This document shows, piece after piece, positions 34,625-43,693 of a stretch of DNA of 64,000 nucleotides. Every line of letters begins with the position of its first letter. Position 1 is the first letter of the stretch. The notes beneath the pieces were generated by a model, which was not told the origin of the DNA, searched no databases, and saw only the letters and a list, made by a program, of their open reading frames with translations. The stretch comes from Desulfuromonadaceae bacterium (lineage in GTDB: Bacteria; Desulfobacterota; Desulfuromonadia; Geobacterales; Pseudopelobacteraceae), in the NCBI GenBank assembly GCA_028712075.1, contig JAQTQX010000010.1, forward strand, positions 1 through 64,000. The letters run 5' to 3'. The position numbers and the translations under genes were made by a program.

Positions 34625-35911
34625 TTAGTGAAACATTTTGTACTGGACGATATAGGCAGCAATCCCACCGAAATACCCTACCAGAGCCAGGCCGCTGATA
34701 CGCTTGACATACCAGAAGAAATGGATCTTCTCCAGTCCCATTGCGGCGACGCCTGCCGCAGAGCCGATGATCAGAATCGAGCCACCGGTACCGGCACAAT
34801 ACGCCATGAACTCCCATAAAAAGCTGTCGGGCGGATACTGGGCCATATCGTACATCCCCATTGAAGCAGCTACGAGCGGTACGTTATCAACAATAGCGCT
34901 CACCATGCCGATGATGGTAACAATAACATCTTCTCGTCCGACAGTAGCGGTAAGCCACTTTGCCAGATTGGTCAGAATATGGGTATGCTCCAGCGTTGCT
35001 ACCGCCAGCAGGATGCCGATGAAGAAGACGATCGAGCTCATGTCGATCTGTTTGAGGGCACGCACCAGGGTCAGATGTTCCTTGGCTTCATCCTCTTTAT
35101 TGCTGTGAAGCAGTTCACCGGTCAGCCAGAGGATACCGAGACCGAACAGGATTCCCATGAAAGGGGGGAGGTGAGTAATGGTTTTAAAAATCGGGACCGC
35201 AATCAGGATGCCAAGTCCCATGGCAAACATCAGGTTCTGCTCGAATGGAGTTGTTTTGTGGCGATGACCATGCTCAACCGCTCTGATCGGGCCGACGACT
35301 TCGCGTCCTTTAAGGATATAGCTGGTAATTGCCAGCGGCACGATCATGTTTATCATGGAGGCGATAAAGACCCCTTTCATGATGGCCAGAGTGGTGATCT
35401 GGCCACCGATCCAGAGCATGGTGGTGGTGACATCGCCGATCGGGCTCCAGGCGCCCCCGGCATTGGCAGCGATTACTATAATACCGGCAAAGAACAGGCG
35501 GTCGTCATGCTTGTCGAGCAGTTTTTTGATCAGGGAGATCATAACAATGGTGGTCGTCAGGTTGTCCAGTACCGAGCTTAAAAAGAATGTAACAAAACCG
35601 ATCAGCCACATCAGGGTGCTCAATTTGGTGGTCTTGATGCGGGAAGTGATTACCTCAAAACCGTTGTGGGCATCCACCACCTCGACAATTGTCATCGCCC
35701 CCATCAGGAAGAAGACTATCTGGGCGGTGCCCATAAGTGATTCATTCAACTGCTCGCTCACCAGGTGATGATCACCGGTTGACACTGCGTAGATTGTCCA
35801 GAGCAGGCCGGCCCCGATCAGGGCGGTAGCCGACTTGTTGACTTTGAGCGGATGTTCGAGGGCAATGGCCGCGTAGGCAATGACAAAAACGACAACGATG
35901 GCGGTAAGCAT
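34625..35911 (-). CDS. nhaD: NhaD-type Na+/H+ antiporter
   Basis: A 428-residue member of the ion transporter superfamily. Signatures are FFLSSVLDNLTTTIVM, AANAGGAWSPIGDVTTTMLW and, in the second half, VSAIVDNVPLVAASMGMY, the paired discontinuous helices of this family. It would expel Na+ or Li+ in exchange for protons. A cytoplasmic histidine-rich loop (EHGHRHK) lies midway. GGAG is nine bases before the start. It is 42 bases downstream of the small membrane protein gene and probably shares its transcript. Confidence 0.92.
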   Translation of the reverse strand: MLTAIVVVFVIAYAAIALEHPLKVNKSATALIGAGLLWTIYAVSTGDHHLVSEQLNESLMGTAQIVFFLMGAMTIVEVVDAHNGFEVITSRIKTTKLSTLMWLIGFVTFFLSSVLDNLTTTIVMISLIKKLLDKHDDRLFFAGIIVIAANAGGAWSPIGDVTTTMLWIGGQITTLAIMKGVFIASMINMIVPLAITSYILKGREVVGPIRAVEHGHRHKTTPFEQNLMFAMGLGILIAVPIFKTITHLPPFMGILFGLGILWLTGELLHSNKEDEAKEHLTLVRALKQIDMSSIVFFIGILLAVATLEHTHILTNLAKWLTATVGREDVIVTIIGMVSAIVDNVPLVAASMGMYDMAQYPPDSFLWEFMAYCAGTGGSILIIGSAAGVAAMGLEKIHFFWYVKRISGLALVGYFGGIAAYIVQYKMFH

Positions 35912-35953
35912 GGGTGATTCTCCGGATATGGTATTTTTCTGTCTTATGTAATT

Positions 35954-36499
35954 TCAGCGCTGGTTTTTGAAATAACTGAAGATCCCTAAATCACCGATAC
36001 GGCCTACGGATGCATATGGATCATTTGGATCAGCGGGAGGGTCTCTCAAAGCATCACCAATAATCATACCGCCAACGGCACCATACAGAAGGCCCGCACC
36101 GCCACCGGTCAGGAAGAGATTCAGTTCGGTGCCGAGACCGACCCCGGTAAAAAGCAACCCTGTTACCAGGCCGACAAAACCAAGAACGATTGCTCCGAGT
36201 TTTTTGTCACCGGTTCGCTGCACCGCCCAGCCGCCGACTGCCCACGCCATCATGGAGTAGACGGCATAACCGCCCAGACCCCACCGTGCTGAAAAGCTGT
36301 CCATGGTCCCGCTAAACTCCATAGCGGATGGAATAATGGTGGTGGTCAGGCTCAATCCGGCAAAACTGCTGAGCAGCATCGCCCCTACGGAACGGAACTT
36401 GATACTCATGACGAATTTGACTATGCCTGCGTTAAACCTGCGAATGATTGCAAGGATCATGTTTTCCCTATTCCCTATCGTGTCTGCCGATGCACGCAT
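35954..36499 (-). CDS. Small membrane protein of unknown function
   Basis: A 181-residue protein with four or so hydrophobic segments, the last two rich in glycine (GLGTELNLFLTGGGAGLLYGAVGGMIIGDAL), and a polar C-terminus with DPPADPNDPYASVGRIGDLGIF. I recognise no family. The start at 36499 follows AAAAAGGAG at good spacing. It lies between the symporter terminator and nhaD, and may help that transporter; this is guesswork. Confidence 0.7.
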   Translation of the reverse strand: MRASADTIGNRENMILAIIRRFNAGIVKFVMSIKFRSVGAMLLSSFAGLSLTTTIIPSAMEFSGTMDSFSARWGLGGYAVYSMMAWAVGGWAVQRTGDKKLGAIVLGFVGLVTGLLFTGVGLGTELNLFLTGGGAGLLYGAVGGMIIGDALRDPPADPNDPYASVGRIGDLGIFSYFKNQR

Positions 36500-36530
36500 T
36501 AATAACTCCTTTTTGCTGATACCTGCAACC

Positions 36531-36567
36531 ATAAAAATAGCGGCTGTCGTTTCTGACAGCCGCTATG
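36531..36567 (-). terminator. Rho-independent terminator after the acetate-type symporter gene
   Basis: Reading leftward, ATAGCGGCTGTC pairs with GACAGCCGCTAT around a six-base loop and is followed by five T. It ends the IclR/DUF4212/ActP-side transcript before the small membrane protein gene. Confidence 0.88.
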
Positions 36568-36603
36568 ATGTACCTGCCTGTTAAGAACTGCAGGTCACTA
36601 ACG

Positions 36604-38346
36604 TCAGTGCTGCGTCGGTGGAGCAACCAGTTTGCCAGGGTAGCGCAGACTGCCGACGAGATCCTGAATTTCCTGGGGAGGTTCAGGGGTGAACTTGCCG
36701 ACCACCCACATGCAGACGAAGTTCAGCACTGCGCCAACGGTACCGATCCCTTCCGGGGAAATGCCGAACCACCAGCCCTTGGCATTATTCATGGATGGGT
36801 TGATGAATTTGAAATAGCTGATGTAGCCGGCAACGAAGACTATACCGACGAACATGCCGACCAGGGCGCCTTCCTTGTTGGCCTTCTTGTTGAATATCCC
36901 CATGAGGATACAGGGGAAGAATGAGGCAGCTGCCAGACCGAAAGCAAAGGCAACAACCTGGGCCACGAAGCCGGGGGGATAGATGCCAAAGAGCCCGGCA
37001 ATACAGACTGCGCCGCCAGCGGCAAAGCGTGCCCACATGAGTTCGGCTTTTTCCGACATGTCCGGGGTAAGAATACCCTTCATCAGGTCATGGGAAATAG
37101 CAGCGGAGATAACCAGCAGCAGACCGGCAGCGGTTGAGAGCGCAGCAGCAAGACCTCCGGCGCCGATCAGACCGACTACCCAGTTAGGCAGTTTGGCGAT
37201 TTCCGGGTTGGCGAGAACCATGATGTCTTGGTCGATCTTGACTTCGTTTGCGCTCTTGGGATCATCCCATTTGCCCTTGGCAATCGTCATGACGCCGTCG
37301 CCGTTCTTGTCGACAAATTTAACAAGTCCGGTTTTTTCCCAGTTTTTGAACCAGGAGGGAGCGGCTTCATATTTTACGTTATGAATGGATTTGACGAAGT
37401 TGGTACGGGCAAAAACAGCAATGGCCGGAGCGGTCGTGTAGAGCAGGGCGATAAAGAAAAGCGCATAGCCGGCGGAGGATCGAGCATCACGCATCTTCGG
37501 TACGGTGAAGAAGCGGATGAGGATGTGCGGCAGACCGGCAGTACCGATCATCAGCGACATGGTGATGAACCAGACGTCGATACGTGGGCGTATACCTGAG
37601 GTGTAGGCTGCAAAGCCGAGATCTTTCTGGATACCGTTGAGGACGTCCAGCAGGTATTTCCCTTGGTCAGCGGGGTTGCCCAGGATCGCCGCGCCTTCGG
37701 CGGTAATCTGTGAACCCATGCCGAGCTGCGGAATTGGGTTACCGGTGAACATCATCGAGATGAAGATAGCCGGAATCAGATAGGCAGTGATCAGGACGCA
37801 GTACTGGGCAACCTGGGTATATGTGATCCCTTTCATGCCGCCGAGAGTGGCGTAGAAGAAAACCAGTGCCATTCCGATGATAACGCCCATGTTAATGGAA
37901 ACACCCATGAAGCGGGAGAAAACAACGCCGACACCGCGCATCTGACCTGCCACGTAGGTGAAGGAGACGAAAATGGCGCACATCAACGAAAGAACGCGGA
38001 TGGAGTTGGAGTAGTAGCGGTCACCCATGAACTGCGGAATGGTGAACTTACCATATTTACGCAGATACGGTCCAAACAACATGGCGAGGAGAACGTAACC
38101 GCCGGTCCACCCCATGAGGTAAAAGGAGCCGTCACGACCCATGAACGAGATCAGGCCGGCCATGGAGATGAAGGATGCGGCCGACATCCAGTCGGCGCCG
38201 GTTGCCATACCGTTGAGGATCGGCGGAACCGACTGCTCGGCGGCGTAGAAGTCACCGGTTGATTTTGCTCGGGTTGCATAAGCGATGTAGATGTACAGGG
38301 CAAAACTGAGGCCCGTCAGAATCCAGGTCCAGGTAAGAATACTCAT
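36604..38346 (-). CDS. Sodium:solute symporter, ActP-like (acetate type)
   Basis: A 580-residue SSS-family symporter. The start (TRAKSTGDFYAAEQSVPPILNGMATGADWMSAASF) and VAGQMRGVGVVFSRF match the acetate-permease branch; about 13 membrane helices follow the usual pattern. A soluble insert near 300-385 (KFVDKNGDGVMTIAKGKWDD) looks like a single EF-hand-like loop, not found in ActP of enteric bacteria. A DUF4212 small subunit lies 60 bases upstream, the normal partner of this transporter type. Likely brings in acetate, a main electron donor of this group; substrate inferred. Confidence 0.88.
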   Translation of the reverse strand: MSILTWTWILTGLSFALYIYIAYATRAKSTGDFYAAEQSVPPILNGMATGADWMSAASFISMAGLISFMGRDGSFYLMGWTGGYVLLAMLFGPYLRKYGKFTIPQFMGDRYYSNSIRVLSLMCAIFVSFTYVAGQMRGVGVVFSRFMGVSINMGVIIGMALVFFYATLGGMKGITYTQVAQYCVLITAYLIPAIFISMMFTGNPIPQLGMGSQITAEGAAILGNPADQGKYLLDVLNGIQKDLGFAAYTSGIRPRIDVWFITMSLMIGTAGLPHILIRFFTVPKMRDARSSAGYALFFIALLYTTAPAIAVFARTNFVKSIHNVKYEAAPSWFKNWEKTGLVKFVDKNGDGVMTIAKGKWDDPKSANEVKIDQDIMVLANPEIAKLPNWVVGLIGAGGLAAALSTAAGLLLVISAAISHDLMKGILTPDMSEKAELMWARFAAGGAVCIAGLFGIYPPGFVAQVVAFAFGLAAASFFPCILMGIFNKKANKEGALVGMFVGIVFVAGYISYFKFINPSMNNAKGWWFGISPEGIGTVGAVLNFVCMWVVGKFTPEPPQEIQDLVGSLRYPGKLVAPPTQH

Positions 38347-38406
38347 AATTTGTCACCTCGTGAAATTTTTGATTGTAATCGTGTCAACGCGGCACTCACG
38401 GGTTTA

Positions 38407-38673
38407 TTACCCTTCATGCACATCATACTTCTTGTCCAGGTTGTTCATCATGTACACATAGGTCCAGATCAGGATAACAAAGATAACTATTGAACCCTGA
38501 TTGGCAAACCAGAAGCCGACCGGGAAGCCGCCGATCATGTACTGATCGAGCTGATCTGCAATCATGATGCCGCAGAAAAATGATACGAAAAACCAGATAG
38601 CAAGGTGAACAGCGATGATGACAAGATTCTCTTTCCAATACGCCTGTAACTCTTTAGTTGCATGAACTGACAT
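38407..38673 (-). CDS. DUF4212 symporter small subunit
   Basis: An 88-residue protein with two transmembrane helices (about 18-40 and 57-78). The stretch AYWKENLVIIAVHLAIWF and the tail YVYMMNNLDKKYDV are typical of DUF4212, which accompanies ActP-like symporters. GAGGAGG precedes the ATG. An upstream mini-ORF overlaps its start. Confidence 0.92.
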   Translation of the reverse strand: MSVHATKELQAYWKENLVIIAVHLAIWFFVSFFCGIMIADQLDQYMIGGFPVGFWFANQGSIVIFVILIWTYVYMMNNLDKKYDVHEG

Positions 38674-38734
38674 AAAACCTCCTCATATGTGATGTAGAAT
38701 TCCTATTAACTGTTTCCGCGAGTCTGCTTGGCAT
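38654..38734 (-). CDS. Possible 26-residue leader peptide before the DUF4212 gene
   Basis: AAAGGAGGAAC stands directly before an ATG at 38734, a stronger ribosome site than most in this window, and opens a 26-codon frame (starts MPSRLAETVN) whose stop lies 18 bases inside the DUF4212 gene in another frame. Overlap of this type could couple translation or act as a leader. The peptide is polar with no run of one amino acid, so attenuation is not suggested. Confidence 0.35.
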   Translation of the reverse strand: MPSRLAETVNRNSTSHMRRFYVSSCN

Positions 38735-38862
38735 GTTCCTCCTTTCCTTGCGGGTGGCTGCCGGCCATCCCAGCCCAATCTGCGCGGGCGGTTAAAGGTT
38801 TAACTTCAAACTTCGCCTCATTTACCAAAACTGTACTGCAATACATTCAACGGGCGGTAATT

Positions 38863-39624
38863 TTATGCGTATGCCCGTGAGTAGCCGAATTTCATCGAAA
38901 GGAGTTCTGCCCCCTCCAGCATGCAGGGGATCACCTCTTTTTCCAGCCGGTCCTGCAGCATCCGGAACGAAGGAGCCAGCAATGTGAGAGCTCCAACAAC
39001 CTTGCCGGCATAATCGCGTATGACGACCGCTACGGAACAGATGCCTTCACCAAGTCCGTTGAAATCGACCGCGACACCTCTGCGACGAATCTCATCAAGT
39101 TCAGCTTCGAGCTGCTGCAGGTCATTAATTCCGTTTTTCTTGCTTGCCCTGCCGAAAAGATCAATCGAGCTGACCGACTTGATAACCTTGCCGGCGGCAT
39201 TGGTGAAAAAGGGGAAACGCTTGCCGACCAGATCAGCTGTTTTAACCTGCTGGAAAGAATCAACCATATCGAGAAACAGTACTTCGTTGTTATTCGCCAC
39301 GGTAAAGTAAATTGCTTCATCCAGCTTCCGTGCCAGCTCTTCCATTACCGGGTGCGCCATTCTGATCAGATTGTCACTTTTCAAAATATGCTGCGCCATT
39401 TCAAACGCCTGCAAGCCCAGATTATACGTGTTATTTGATTTATTACGCTCTACCAGACCCTTATCTTCAAGGGTCGCAAGCAGCCGGAACGCCTTGTTAT
39501 GGCTCAAGCCAAGTTTTTTTTCCAAAACGGTAATTGATGGACTTTCACCGCTCTGTGCGAGCGCTTCAAGCAGGTCAATGGCCTTGACAACGGCCTGGAC
39601 TGAATACACTCCTTTTTCTCTCAT
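38863..39624 (-). CDS. IclR-family transcriptional regulator
   Basis: A 253-residue regulator with the N-terminal winged helix (SVQAVVKAIDLLEALAQ, LSHNKAFRLLATLEDKGLVER) and the C-terminal effector-binding GAF-like domain (GKRFPFFTNAAGKV, VDFNGLGEGICSVAVVIRD). Family members sense small organic acids. It lies upstream of, and in line with, the DUF4212/ActP genes and likely controls acetate uptake. I use the ATG at 39624; the longer frame reaches into the AT-rich intergenic region. Confidence 0.92.
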   Translation of the reverse strand: MREKGVYSVQAVVKAIDLLEALAQSGESPSITVLEKKLGLSHNKAFRLLATLEDKGLVERNKSNNTYNLGLQAFEMAQHILKSDNLIRMAHPVMEELARKLDEAIYFTVANNNEVLFLDMVDSFQQVKTADLVGKRFPFFTNAAGKVIKSVSSIDLFGRASKKNGINDLQQLEAELDEIRRRGVAVDFNGLGEGICSVAVVIRDYAGKVVGALTLLAPSFRMLQDRLEKEVIPCMLEGAELLSMKFGYSRAYA

Positions 39625-39990
39625 AAAGTTTGGTGCTCCCGGTAAAAGAAATGAGCATATAAAAAATAATTTCATCATTTTTAAAACAACTAGTATCAAA
39701 TATTTAACACACCGTTACATTATAGTAAAGATTTTTTTTAGTTAGTAATAAATACTGTTATTATATTAACAAATCAATAAGTTATGTATAAAACAAATAA
39801 ATATATAGCACCCAAAAAAAATGTAATCACTGTTTTATTACATAAATTATCTGTTATAATTTATGCCAAAAACAATGCATTTTGTTTTATGGTTATACTA
39901 ATCAACAAACAGCAGCAGTGATGAAAAAAATTAGATTTTGATTCAATGGTGCGGTATAAGGAGAATCACTGAATAATTGAGGGTGGAATC
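39625..39990. promoter_or_regulatory. AT-rich divergent control region with two palindromes
   Basis: This 366-base gap separates the IclR gene and the CBS-DUF294 gene and holds no coding sequence I can support. Two palindromes stand next to each other: ATGTAAT-9-ATTACAT (39821-39827, 39837-39843) and a perfect 10-bp inverted repeat CATAAATTAT-5-ATAATTTATG (39841-39850, 39856-39865), sharing three bases. They are likely operators, possibly for the IclR protein. Runs of A and T around 39730-39830 suggest bent DNA. Confidence 0.6.
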
Positions 39991-41442
39991 ATGCCAGGAA
40001 CAAGTGAGGACAGTTTTTTCTTTATACCGGTTGAAGAGGTGTGCCATCGGCCGGTTGTTACCTGTTCACCCGCCCACAACCTGACTGATATGGCGCGTTT
40101 GATGAAGGCACACAACATCTCCGGCATTGTCGTTGTAGAAGATGAAAAGCCGGTCGGCATAGTCTCCCTTCGTGATCTGCGCAACCTTATCGCTGACGGT
40201 ACAAATGCAATTTCAACCCTTTCCGTTCGCGATGTCATGAAATTCCCGCTTATCACCATTCATCGCAGCGATTACCTGTTTAAAGCCATTTTTATTATGG
40301 CCAAGCAGAACATACACAGGTTGGTCGTCGTAGACGACATGGACCGGCTGAGCGGGGTCATTACTGACACTGATTTATTGCGGATTCAGACGCGCAGCCC
40401 CCTGTATCTTGTGCAGGAGATAGAATCAGCCACCACCATTGAACAATTGTCCCATCTCGGTCGAAAAATGACCGGCATGCTGCAGTATGCAGTGAAGATT
40501 AATCCAGATACCCAGGGACTGATCCACCTTATCGCCCATTTCAACGATGCTCTGACACAACGCCTGATCTACATTCTTGATTGCACTCATAACGTTCGCC
40601 TGCCCAAAGGGGCCGCATATCTGGTATTGGGAAGCGAAGGACGACAGGAACAGACACTTCGAACGGATCAGGACAGCGCCATAGCGTATCGCGATGATTT
40701 GTCTGCCGAAGATATTGAGTTGGTGCGTGTTTTTGCCAGACATATTGTTAGCGCACTGGAAAGTGTCGGTGTGCCACTCTGCCCCGGCAATATGATGGCC
40801 AACAACCCGGAGTGGTGTCACAGCATATCTGATTGGAAGCAGCTGGTTGAACAGTGGATTTCACGCCCTACAACGGATTCAACGGTAAATTTTGGTGTTT
40901 TTCAGGATATGCGCGTGCTCCATGGCGATCTCTCGCTTGAAACTGAAATGCGCAAGCACATTGTTGAGTGTGCAAAAGCCACCGCAATTTTTTTTCCGAG
41001 CATGGCGCGCAATGTCGTCCGTTTCAAGCCGCCAATCGGTATGTTTGGCCGGTTTATAGTCGAAAAAAAGGGGAAGGACCGGGGCAAGCTTGATCTGAAA
41101 AAGGGGGGGCTGTTTGCATTGACGCGTGGCATTAGCCTGATTGCCCTTGAAGCGGGAATAGTTGGCGGGACAACATGGGAAAAACTTGAAAAACTGCACC
41201 ATCTCCATCTGGTGTCGGATCGCGATCTGGAAACCCTGCAGGAGTCATTCACCTTTCTCATAAAAATGCGGCTGGAAAAGCAGCTGATTGCTGTTTCTTC
41301 AGGGAAAGAACCGGGCAATTACGTTGATCCTCTCGTATTGAGAGATTGGGATCGTGACCAGCTTCGCGCGGCGTTTCGCGGAGTTGATACGTTGCTGCAT
41401 ATTCTGAAGAGTCGCTACCAGCTGGATATGATGGCACGGTAG
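39991..41442 (+). CDS. CBS-pair and DUF294 nucleotidyltransferase-like signalling protein
   Basis: A 483-residue cytoplasmic protein. Two CBS domains occupy about 10-135 (GIVVVEDEKPVGIVSLRDL, RLVVVDDMDRLSGVITDTDLL), a DUF294 nucleotidyltransferase domain follows with YLVLGSEGRQEQTLRTDQDSA (GS-x-GR and DxD-like D in TDQD), then the substrate-binding-like C-terminal helical domain. The family is regularly found beside acetate-type symporters and resembles the GlnD uridylyltransferase fold. Its job may be to tune the transporter by modifying a protein; inferred. GAGGGTGG precedes the start. Confidence 0.88.
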   Translation: MPGTSEDSFFFIPVEEVCHRPVVTCSPAHNLTDMARLMKAHNISGIVVVEDEKPVGIVSLRDLRNLIADGTNAISTLSVRDVMKFPLITIHRSDYLFKAIFIMAKQNIHRLVVVDDMDRLSGVITDTDLLRIQTRSPLYLVQEIESATTIEQLSHLGRKMTGMLQYAVKINPDTQGLIHLIAHFNDALTQRLIYILDCTHNVRLPKGAAYLVLGSEGRQEQTLRTDQDSAIAYRDDLSAEDIELVRVFARHIVSALESVGVPLCPGNMMANNPEWCHSISDWKQLVEQWISRPTTDSTVNFGVFQDMRVLHGDLSLETEMRKHIVECAKATAIFFPSMARNVVRFKPPIGMFGRFIVEKKGKDRGKLDLKKGGLFALTRGISLIALEAGIVGGTTWEKLEKLHHLHLVSDRDLETLQESFTFLIKMRLEKQLIAVSSGKEPGNYVDPLVLRDWDRDQLRAAFRGVDTLLHILKSRYQLDMMAR

Positions 41443-41468
41443 CCTTTGCACCTTTGCACCACTGACAC

Positions 41469-41500
41469 AAAAAAGGGCGCCTTTATGAGCGCCCTTTTTT
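41469..41500. terminator. Bidirectional terminator between CBS-DUF294 and dctM
   Basis: AAAAAAGGGCGC (41469-41480) and GCGCCCTTTTTT (41489-41500) form a 12-bp stem with an eight-base loop between convergent genes, and present a T tract to both strands. Confidence 0.92.
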
Positions 41501-41518
41501 GTGTACTTGTACCCAAAT

Positions 41519-42898
41519 TCAGTATCCGAGCATGCGTGGCAGCCAGAGTGAAATAATCGGCACGTAGGTTATCAGCAGCATGAAGCCAACCATGGCGATC
41601 AGCCACGGCAAAACCGACATGGTAAGTTCGGAAATGCCCATCTTGGTGATGCCGCTGGCCACATACAGGTTCAGGCCAACCGGTGGGTGGCACATGCCGA
41701 CCTCCATGTTGACCGTCATCAGGATGCCGAAGTGGATCGGATCAATCCCCAGTTTCATCGCCACCGGGAAAAGGATCGGTGCCAGGATCAGGATTATGGA
41801 GGATGGCTCCATCACATTGCCTGCCAGCAGCAGAAGGACGTTGGTTACGGCCAGGAAAGCAACCATGCCGAGATGGTGATTTATGATCCAGTCCGCCATA
41901 ATCTGCGGGATCTGCTCAGAAGTCATCAAGTAGGAGAAGAGTACGGCATTGGTAATGATATAGAGCAGCATGGCCGACATGTTGGCAGAGTCCCGCAGTA
42001 CCTTGGGGATATTTTTGAGAGGCATATCCTTGTAGACAAATACGGCCACAAAAAAAGCATAGACCGCACTCATGGCGGCTGCTTCAGTGGGGGTAAACAT
42101 GCCGCTGTAGATGCCGCCCAGGACGATAAAAATCAACAACAGACCCCACACACTCTCTCTAAAAGCCAGCAATCGTTCCTTGGTAGATGCCTTGGGAAGA
42201 CGGGGGTAGTTGTTCTTGCGGGCACGATACCAGGTTACCGAACCGAGCAGGGTTGCCAGCATCAGGCCGGGGATAACCCCCGCCATAAACAGCGCTCCGA
42301 CTGACGAGTTGGTGGCAACGGCATAGATAACCATGACGATGGAGGGTGGAATCAAAATCCCGAGCGAACCGGAAGTAGTGATGACACCGGCGCCGAAGCG
42401 GCGCGGGAAGCCGGCCTTGACCATGGCCGGCAGCAAGATGGAGCCGATGGCTACAACTGTGGCCGGGCTGGAACCGGAAACGGCTGCAAACAGGGCGCAG
42501 GCCATAACCCCTGCCAAGCCAAGTCCGCCATACCAGTGACCGATCATGGCAGTGGCAAAATTGATCATGCGTTTGGCAACGCCACCGTGGGTCAGAAAAT
42601 TACCGGCCAGAATAAAGAACGGAATCGCCATGATCTCAAACTTCTCAATGCCGGTAAACAGCTTCATGGCGACCGTTTCTACCGGTACGTTCGACATGAA
42701 AAACAGGAAGGTCAGTACTGTTAGGCCTAATGAGATGGAGATTGGCATACCGGTCAGCATCAGTCCAATCAGCAGGGCAAATACAATCCCGGCACTGCCG
42801 AGTGATGCAATGGCAAACAGTGAGATGACAATACCAATTAGCCAGGCCGCCGCCCGTTTAGGTGTCATAAGCTCTTGAACTGCTGCAGGTGCGCTCAT
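41519..42898 (-). CDS. dctM: TRAP transporter large membrane subunit DctM
   Basis: A 459-residue permease with about 12 helices. Family stretches include LLIGLMLTGMPISISLGL, the IPFFILAGNFLTHGGVAKRMI block and PPSIVMVIYAVATNSSVG. It takes up a C4-dicarboxylate or similar acid with sodium once DctP delivers it. The N-terminus has a non-conserved 15-residue leader before the first helix. It overlaps the dctQ stop by four bases. Confidence 0.94.
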   Translation of the reverse strand: MSAPAAVQELMTPKRAAAWLIGIVISLFAIASLGSAGIVFALLIGLMLTGMPISISLGLTVLTFLFFMSNVPVETVAMKLFTGIEKFEIMAIPFFILAGNFLTHGGVAKRMINFATAMIGHWYGGLGLAGVMACALFAAVSGSSPATVVAIGSILLPAMVKAGFPRRFGAGVITTSGSLGILIPPSIVMVIYAVATNSSVGALFMAGVIPGLMLATLLGSVTWYRARKNNYPRLPKASTKERLLAFRESVWGLLLIFIVLGGIYSGMFTPTEAAAMSAVYAFFVAVFVYKDMPLKNIPKVLRDSANMSAMLLYIITNAVLFSYLMTSEQIPQIMADWIINHHLGMVAFLAVTNVLLLLAGNVMEPSSIILILAPILFPVAMKLGIDPIHFGILMTVNMEVGMCHPPVGLNLYVASGITKMGISELTMSVLPWLIAMVGFMLLITYVPIISLWLPRMLGY

Positions 42899-43566
42899 TT
42901 GACACCCCCTTTGTGTTGAATATCATCGAGTCTATGCTCTTCATACTCCTCCAGCATTTCAGTTGCGTTGACAACTTCTTCATCCAGTCCATCAACATGT
43001 GAATGATCATGTTTAGGGAGTTCGCCGGTACGGGCAAAGCTCCAGGCAACCTGCAGGAAGCGGAAACACATCAGGGATGAACCGAGCGGAATCGCCAGAT
43101 AGACCATCCAGGTGGGCCATTCAAGATCCGGTGTTATCGGCCCTTCAAAGAGTTCACCCATTTCCATTCCAAACAGGTTGAACATGTAATAATGCATGCC
43201 GTTTTCCCAGACAAAGCGCATGCCCAAAACAGCAATAATGCAGGTAAAGAGCGCGCCGCTGGACAGGCCGATCAGCACGAAGGTTTTGCACCATTTTTCC
43301 GGCAGGCGGTTGATCAAGACATCCACCCCTACGTGAATGCCGGTACGTACACCGTAGGCTGCGCCGAACTTGGCCATCCAGACAAACATGTAGATGCAGA
43401 GTTCCTGAGCCCAAGCCATGTTGATGCCGAGAAGCCAGTCCTGCATAGCGGGAATGGGGATTCCCATGAGATAGCGGCGTGTGACGGCAACGAAAATAAT
43501 GATCGTTGCGGCGCCGATGAGGAAGGTGATGATCCATTCCTCAAGGTGATCGAGGTATTTCATCAT
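42895..43566 (-). CDS. dctQ: TRAP transporter small membrane subunit DctQ
   Basis: A 223-residue four-helix protein with the DctQ layout: a first helix from about residue 12, WAQELCIYMFVWMAKFGAAYGVRTGIHVGVDVL in the middle, and a long hydrophilic tail (last 40 residues, acidic) that is longer than usual. It forms the membrane pair with DctM. Start has GGAGAC upstream. Confidence 0.93.
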   Translation of the reverse strand: MMKYLDHLEEWIITFLIGAATIIIFVAVTRRYLMGIPIPAMQDWLLGINMAWAQELCIYMFVWMAKFGAAYGVRTGIHVGVDVLINRLPEKWCKTFVLIGLSSGALFTCIIAVLGMRFVWENGMHYYMFNLFGMEMGELFEGPITPDLEWPTWMVYLAIPLGSSLMCFRFLQVAWSFARTGELPKHDHSHVDGLDEEVVNATEMLEEYEEHRLDDIQHKGGVK

Positions 43567-43641
43567 GGGATGTCTCCTGGACCCGATAGTCGGGATACGT
43601 GCTAAGTTGAAAACAGCTTCTGATTAATCAAAAAAATCCGT

Positions 43642-43671
43642 AAAAAAGCCGCTACGGGCATCCGTAGCGGC
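43642..43671 (-). terminator. Hairpin between dctP and dctQM (partial terminator)
   Basis: GCCGCTACGG (43662-43671 side) and CCGTAGCGGC form a perfect 10-bp stem with a four-base loop, followed on the minus strand by six T. It stands in the gap between dctP and dctQ, so some transcripts would stop after dctP. This would give more binding protein than membrane subunits, as the system needs. Confidence 0.85.
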
Positions 43672-43693
43672 TTTACGCTTGAAAATTGAATAA

